DNA of 23,803 nt from assembly GCA_024641465.1 (NCBI GenBank), contig JAHEDB010000004.1:1-23803 (forward strand), given 5' to 3'. Below are positions 21,571 through 23,803 of this stretch, piece after piece. How positions within the stretch are numbered: position 1 is the first letter of the stretch; every line of letters begins with the position of its first letter. The translations under genes and the position numbers were made by a program. The notes below the pieces were generated by a model. That model saw nothing but the letters and a program-made list of their open reading frames with translations, did not search any database and was not told the DNA's origin. Source of the DNA: Chromatiales bacterium (lineage in GTDB: Bacteria; Pseudomonadota; Gammaproteobacteria; UBA6429; Thiohalophilaceae).

Positions 21571-23803
21571 ATGAAATTCAGAACAAAGACAATTCTGGGC
21601 GTCGCATCAATCGAGATCGTGCTGGTCACCAGCTTGATTGTATTTGGTTTGAACTGGTTGAAAAGAACCAATGAGACAGAATTACAGGATCGTACCCATA
21701 ATATCCTGGAATTGCTTGCCACCACCGCCAAAGATGCCGTGCTGACATATGATGTGGCAACGCTTGAGGAGTTTACCGCAGCGCTGGTCAAACAAAAGAA
21801 CATCGTTTATCTGCGGATCTATCGTAGTGATAACCTGCTTGTCCAGGGGGGTAATGAGCGGGCCTTATCGAAGCCATTCAGGGAAGATCATACTGTCAAT
21901 GAAGCTATGGATCAGATTTATGATGACTCGATTGAGATTGCTGAGGGCGGTGAGGTGTTTGGCAGAATAGAGCTCGGTCTGTCAACCGCGCATATTCAGC
22001 ATAATCTGCAAGAGGCAGCCGAGAAAGCACCTTTTATGGCGGCAGTCGGCATTATTCTCTCAGCACTGTTCTCGTGGATGCTGGGTAACTACCTGACCAG
22101 GCAATTGGGGAAACTCAAAACTGCCGCAGTTGCAATCAGTGACGGTGATATCGGTCACCAGATTGTTGTTACCGGCAAGGACGAACTGGCGGATACGGAA
22201 AAGAGTATTAATCGCATGTCGCTGAGATTGAAAGACATGTATGACAAGCTGTCTGACTCGCTGGCTAAAAGTCGTGAAGTTGCACAAGCATTGCAGGAAA
22301 GTGAGTTATACACCAATACAATATTACAGAATATTGCCGATGTGATCGTGAGTACAGATAGCAACGGTATGATTGAATCCGTAAATGTGGCATTTAAAAA
22401 GGTATTTGGTTATAAGGAATTCGAGGTGATGGGCAGAAGCATTAATATGCTGATGGCGCCGGACATGAGTAGTCATCACGATGACCTGATGAGACGTTTC
22501 ATGGATGGTCGGAGTGATCGTACCTCGTTGGATAAAAAGCGCGAACTTATCGCCTACCACAAAGACGGCCATGAAATACCGATTGCCATCTCGGTGAAGG
22601 CGGTGCGCGTCAATGATGCGATGATGTTTGTGGGCCTGATAGAGGATATCACCGACAAGCGTCTTGTACAGCATGAGTTGATTGAAGCAAAAATTGAGGC
22701 CGAGTCGGCCAGCCGTGCCAAGAGCGAATTTCTGGCAAATATGTCGCATGAAATCCGCACGCCCATGAATGGTGTAATTGGCATGCTCGATTTGCTCAGC
22801 AGGACAGAGATTAGTCAGAAGCAGTCTAAATATATAAAAACGGCGTCAAGTTCCGCGGATCTGCTGCTGAATATTATTAATGACATCCTGGATTTCTCGA
22901 AGATAGAAGCCGGCAAGCTGACAGTGGAGAACATCAGTTTCAACCTGCACCAGGTGGTGGAAGATGTGACTGAACTTTTGAATCAACAATTAAACCACAA
23001 GCAGGTAGAACTTTGCTGCTTCGTCGATATTGATGTACCGGAATATGTTTATGGTGACCCTTCAAGGCTGAGTCAGATATTAATGAATCTGGGTGGTAAC
23101 GCCATCAAGTTCACTTCGGTTGGTGAAATTTCAATTCGGATCACCAATCGACATCACGAGGGTGACAGGCATCGGTTGTATTTTGAAGTCAGGGATTCAG
23201 GTATTGGGATCGCCGAAGACAAGCTTAATTTGCTGTTCAGGCCGTTTCAACAGGTGGATGGTTCGACCAGCAGGAAGTTCGGTGGTACCGGTCTCGGTCT
23301 TTCTATCTGCAAGCAGTTGATCGAAATCATGGGTGGGCGCATTGGTGCAAGCAGTTCACCAGGCCGGGGTGCAACGTTCTGGTTTGAAATTGATTTCAAA
23401 CAATCCGAAGAGACAAATGCCGATCTGCCAGCCAGTGATCTGCATGGTAAGGTCATATTGATCGTCGATGATAATCATACAAACCTGGTGATAATGTCGA
23501 GTTATCTTGAGGCCGTGGGTGTCAAGGTGCACTCGACGAGTTCCGGACGTGAACTGGTCGAATTGGCCGCAGGCATGTCACGGGCCGGCACCAAGATAGA
23601 TGCAATTATTCTTGATATGCAAATGCCCGGCATGGACGGTATTGATACGGCAAAACTGCTCAAGGCCAACCCCCTGACGGAGGCGATCCCACTGACCCTG
23701 GTCAGTTCATTTGGCATGATCGAGAACTTGCCTGTTGAGGCAGGTATTGCCTTGTGTTTAAGCAAGCCGGTACGCCAAAGACAATTCCTGTACCACCTGG
23801 GTA
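21571..23803 (+). CDS. BarA/GacS-like membrane hybrid histidine kinase, 3' end missing
   Basis: The frame is open from the ATG at 21571 to the window end (744 codons seen), so the C-terminus is missing. Two transmembrane helices (about 8-30 and 154-175) flank a periplasmic domain of about 120 residues. A HAMP domain (about 175-235), a PAS domain (about 245-365) and the kinase core follow. The core has H393 in ANMSHEIRTPMNGVIG, the N-box NLGGNAIKF, DSGIGI and GTGLGLSI. The first receiver has the acidic pair in LIVDDNHTN and D682 (IILDMQMPGMDG). BarA-like kinases often carry another receiver and an HPt domain beyond this point. The adjacent PhnD-type protein is a candidate ligand-bound partner of the periplasmic domain. 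No strong ribosome site precedes the start. Confidence 0.92.
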   Translation, partial: MKFRTKTILGVASIEIVLVTSLIVFGLNWLKRTNETELQDRTHNILELLATTAKDAVLTYDVATLEEFTAALVKQKNIVYLRIYRSDNLLVQGGNERALSKPFREDHTVNEAMDQIYDDSIEIAEGGEVFGRIELGLSTAHIQHNLQEAAEKAPFMAAVGIILSALFSWMLGNYLTRQLGKLKTAAVAISDGDIGHQIVVTGKDELADTEKSINRMSLRLKDMYDKLSDSLAKSREVAQALQESELYTNTILQNIADVIVSTDSNGMIESVNVAFKKVFGYKEFEVMGRSINMLMAPDMSSHHDDLMRRFMDGRSDRTSLDKKRELIAYHKDGHEIPIAISVKAVRVNDAMMFVGLIEDITDKRLVQHELIEAKIEAESASRAKSEFLANMSHEIRTPMNGVIGMLDLLSRTEISQKQSKYIKTASSSADLLLNIINDILDFSKIEAGKLTVENISFNLHQVVEDVTELLNQQLNHKQVELCCFVDIDVPEYVYGDPSRLSQILMNLGGNAIKFTSVGEISIRITNRHHEGDRHRLYFEVRDSGIGIAEDKLNLLFRPFQQVDGSTSRKFGGTGLGLSICKQLIEIMGGRIGASSSPGRGATFWFEIDFKQSEETNADLPASDLHGKVILIVDDNHTNLVIMSSYLEAVGVKVHSTSSGRELVELAAGMSRAGTKIDAIILDMQMPGMDGIDTAKLLKANPLTEAIPLTLVSSFGMIENLPVEAGIALCLSKPVRQRQFLYHLG

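Overview
The window looks like chromosomal DNA of a free-living gammaproteobacterium. It carries a lipid A-type acyltransferase (so an outer membrane), sigma-54-type promoters, a TtcA-family tRNA thiolase, a TatD-associated radical SAM protein and a dense set of PAS/GGDEF/hybrid-kinase sensors. The genus cannot be fixed from sequence alone. No rRNA, tRNA, insertion sequence or CRISPR array was seen.

Layout. Positions 1-2151 (+) hold the end of a fructosamine-kinase-family gene, a radical SAM gene and an LpxL/HtrB-type acyltransferase. Two small genes with strong ribosome sites lie on the minus strand (2139-2276 and 2516-2692). An AT-rich gap then leads into an unusual facing pair. On the plus strand a canonical sigma-54 promoter (3257-3273) precedes a structured, apparently non-coding transcript that ends at a perfect intrinsic terminator (3398-3424). 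On the minus strand a second sigma-54-like promoter (3763-3780) precedes a 57-codon small protein with its own terminator (3477-3500). Positions 3896-5596 are housekeeping sulfur and tRNA genes: a TtcA-family enzyme, a divergent rhodanese and a small membrane protein.

The remaining ~18 kb is almost entirely signalling. A globin-coupled sensor with a degenerate GGDEF domain (5676-6749, +) converges on a six-gene minus-strand operon (14035 to 6775). Its order is RsbR (PAS-STAS), RsbS, RsbT, an RsbX-type phosphatase fused to an RsbT-like ATPase domain, a hybrid histidine kinase and a REC-PAS-PAS histidine kinase. This is a stressosome module with no SigB, RsbV or RsbW in view, so its output probably passes through the two kinases. 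Upstream lies a second minus-strand operon (19215 to 14588): HTH-REC regulator, membrane methyl-accepting-type protein, REC, HAMP-PAS-PAS kinase and REC. Divergent from it, a plus-strand operon encodes a degenerate EAL-HDOD protein, a PhnD-type periplasmic binding protein and a BarA/GacS-like hybrid kinase cut by the window end.

Working model (inference). RsbR/RsbS form the stressosome core, RsbT phosphorylates it and is released, and the RsbX-type phosphatase resets it. RsbT or the fused ATPase then acts on the hybrid kinase, which passes phosphate to the REC-headed kinase. The globin sensor may add gas or redox input. The neighbouring operons supply further inputs and carry only stand-alone or HTH-linked receivers.
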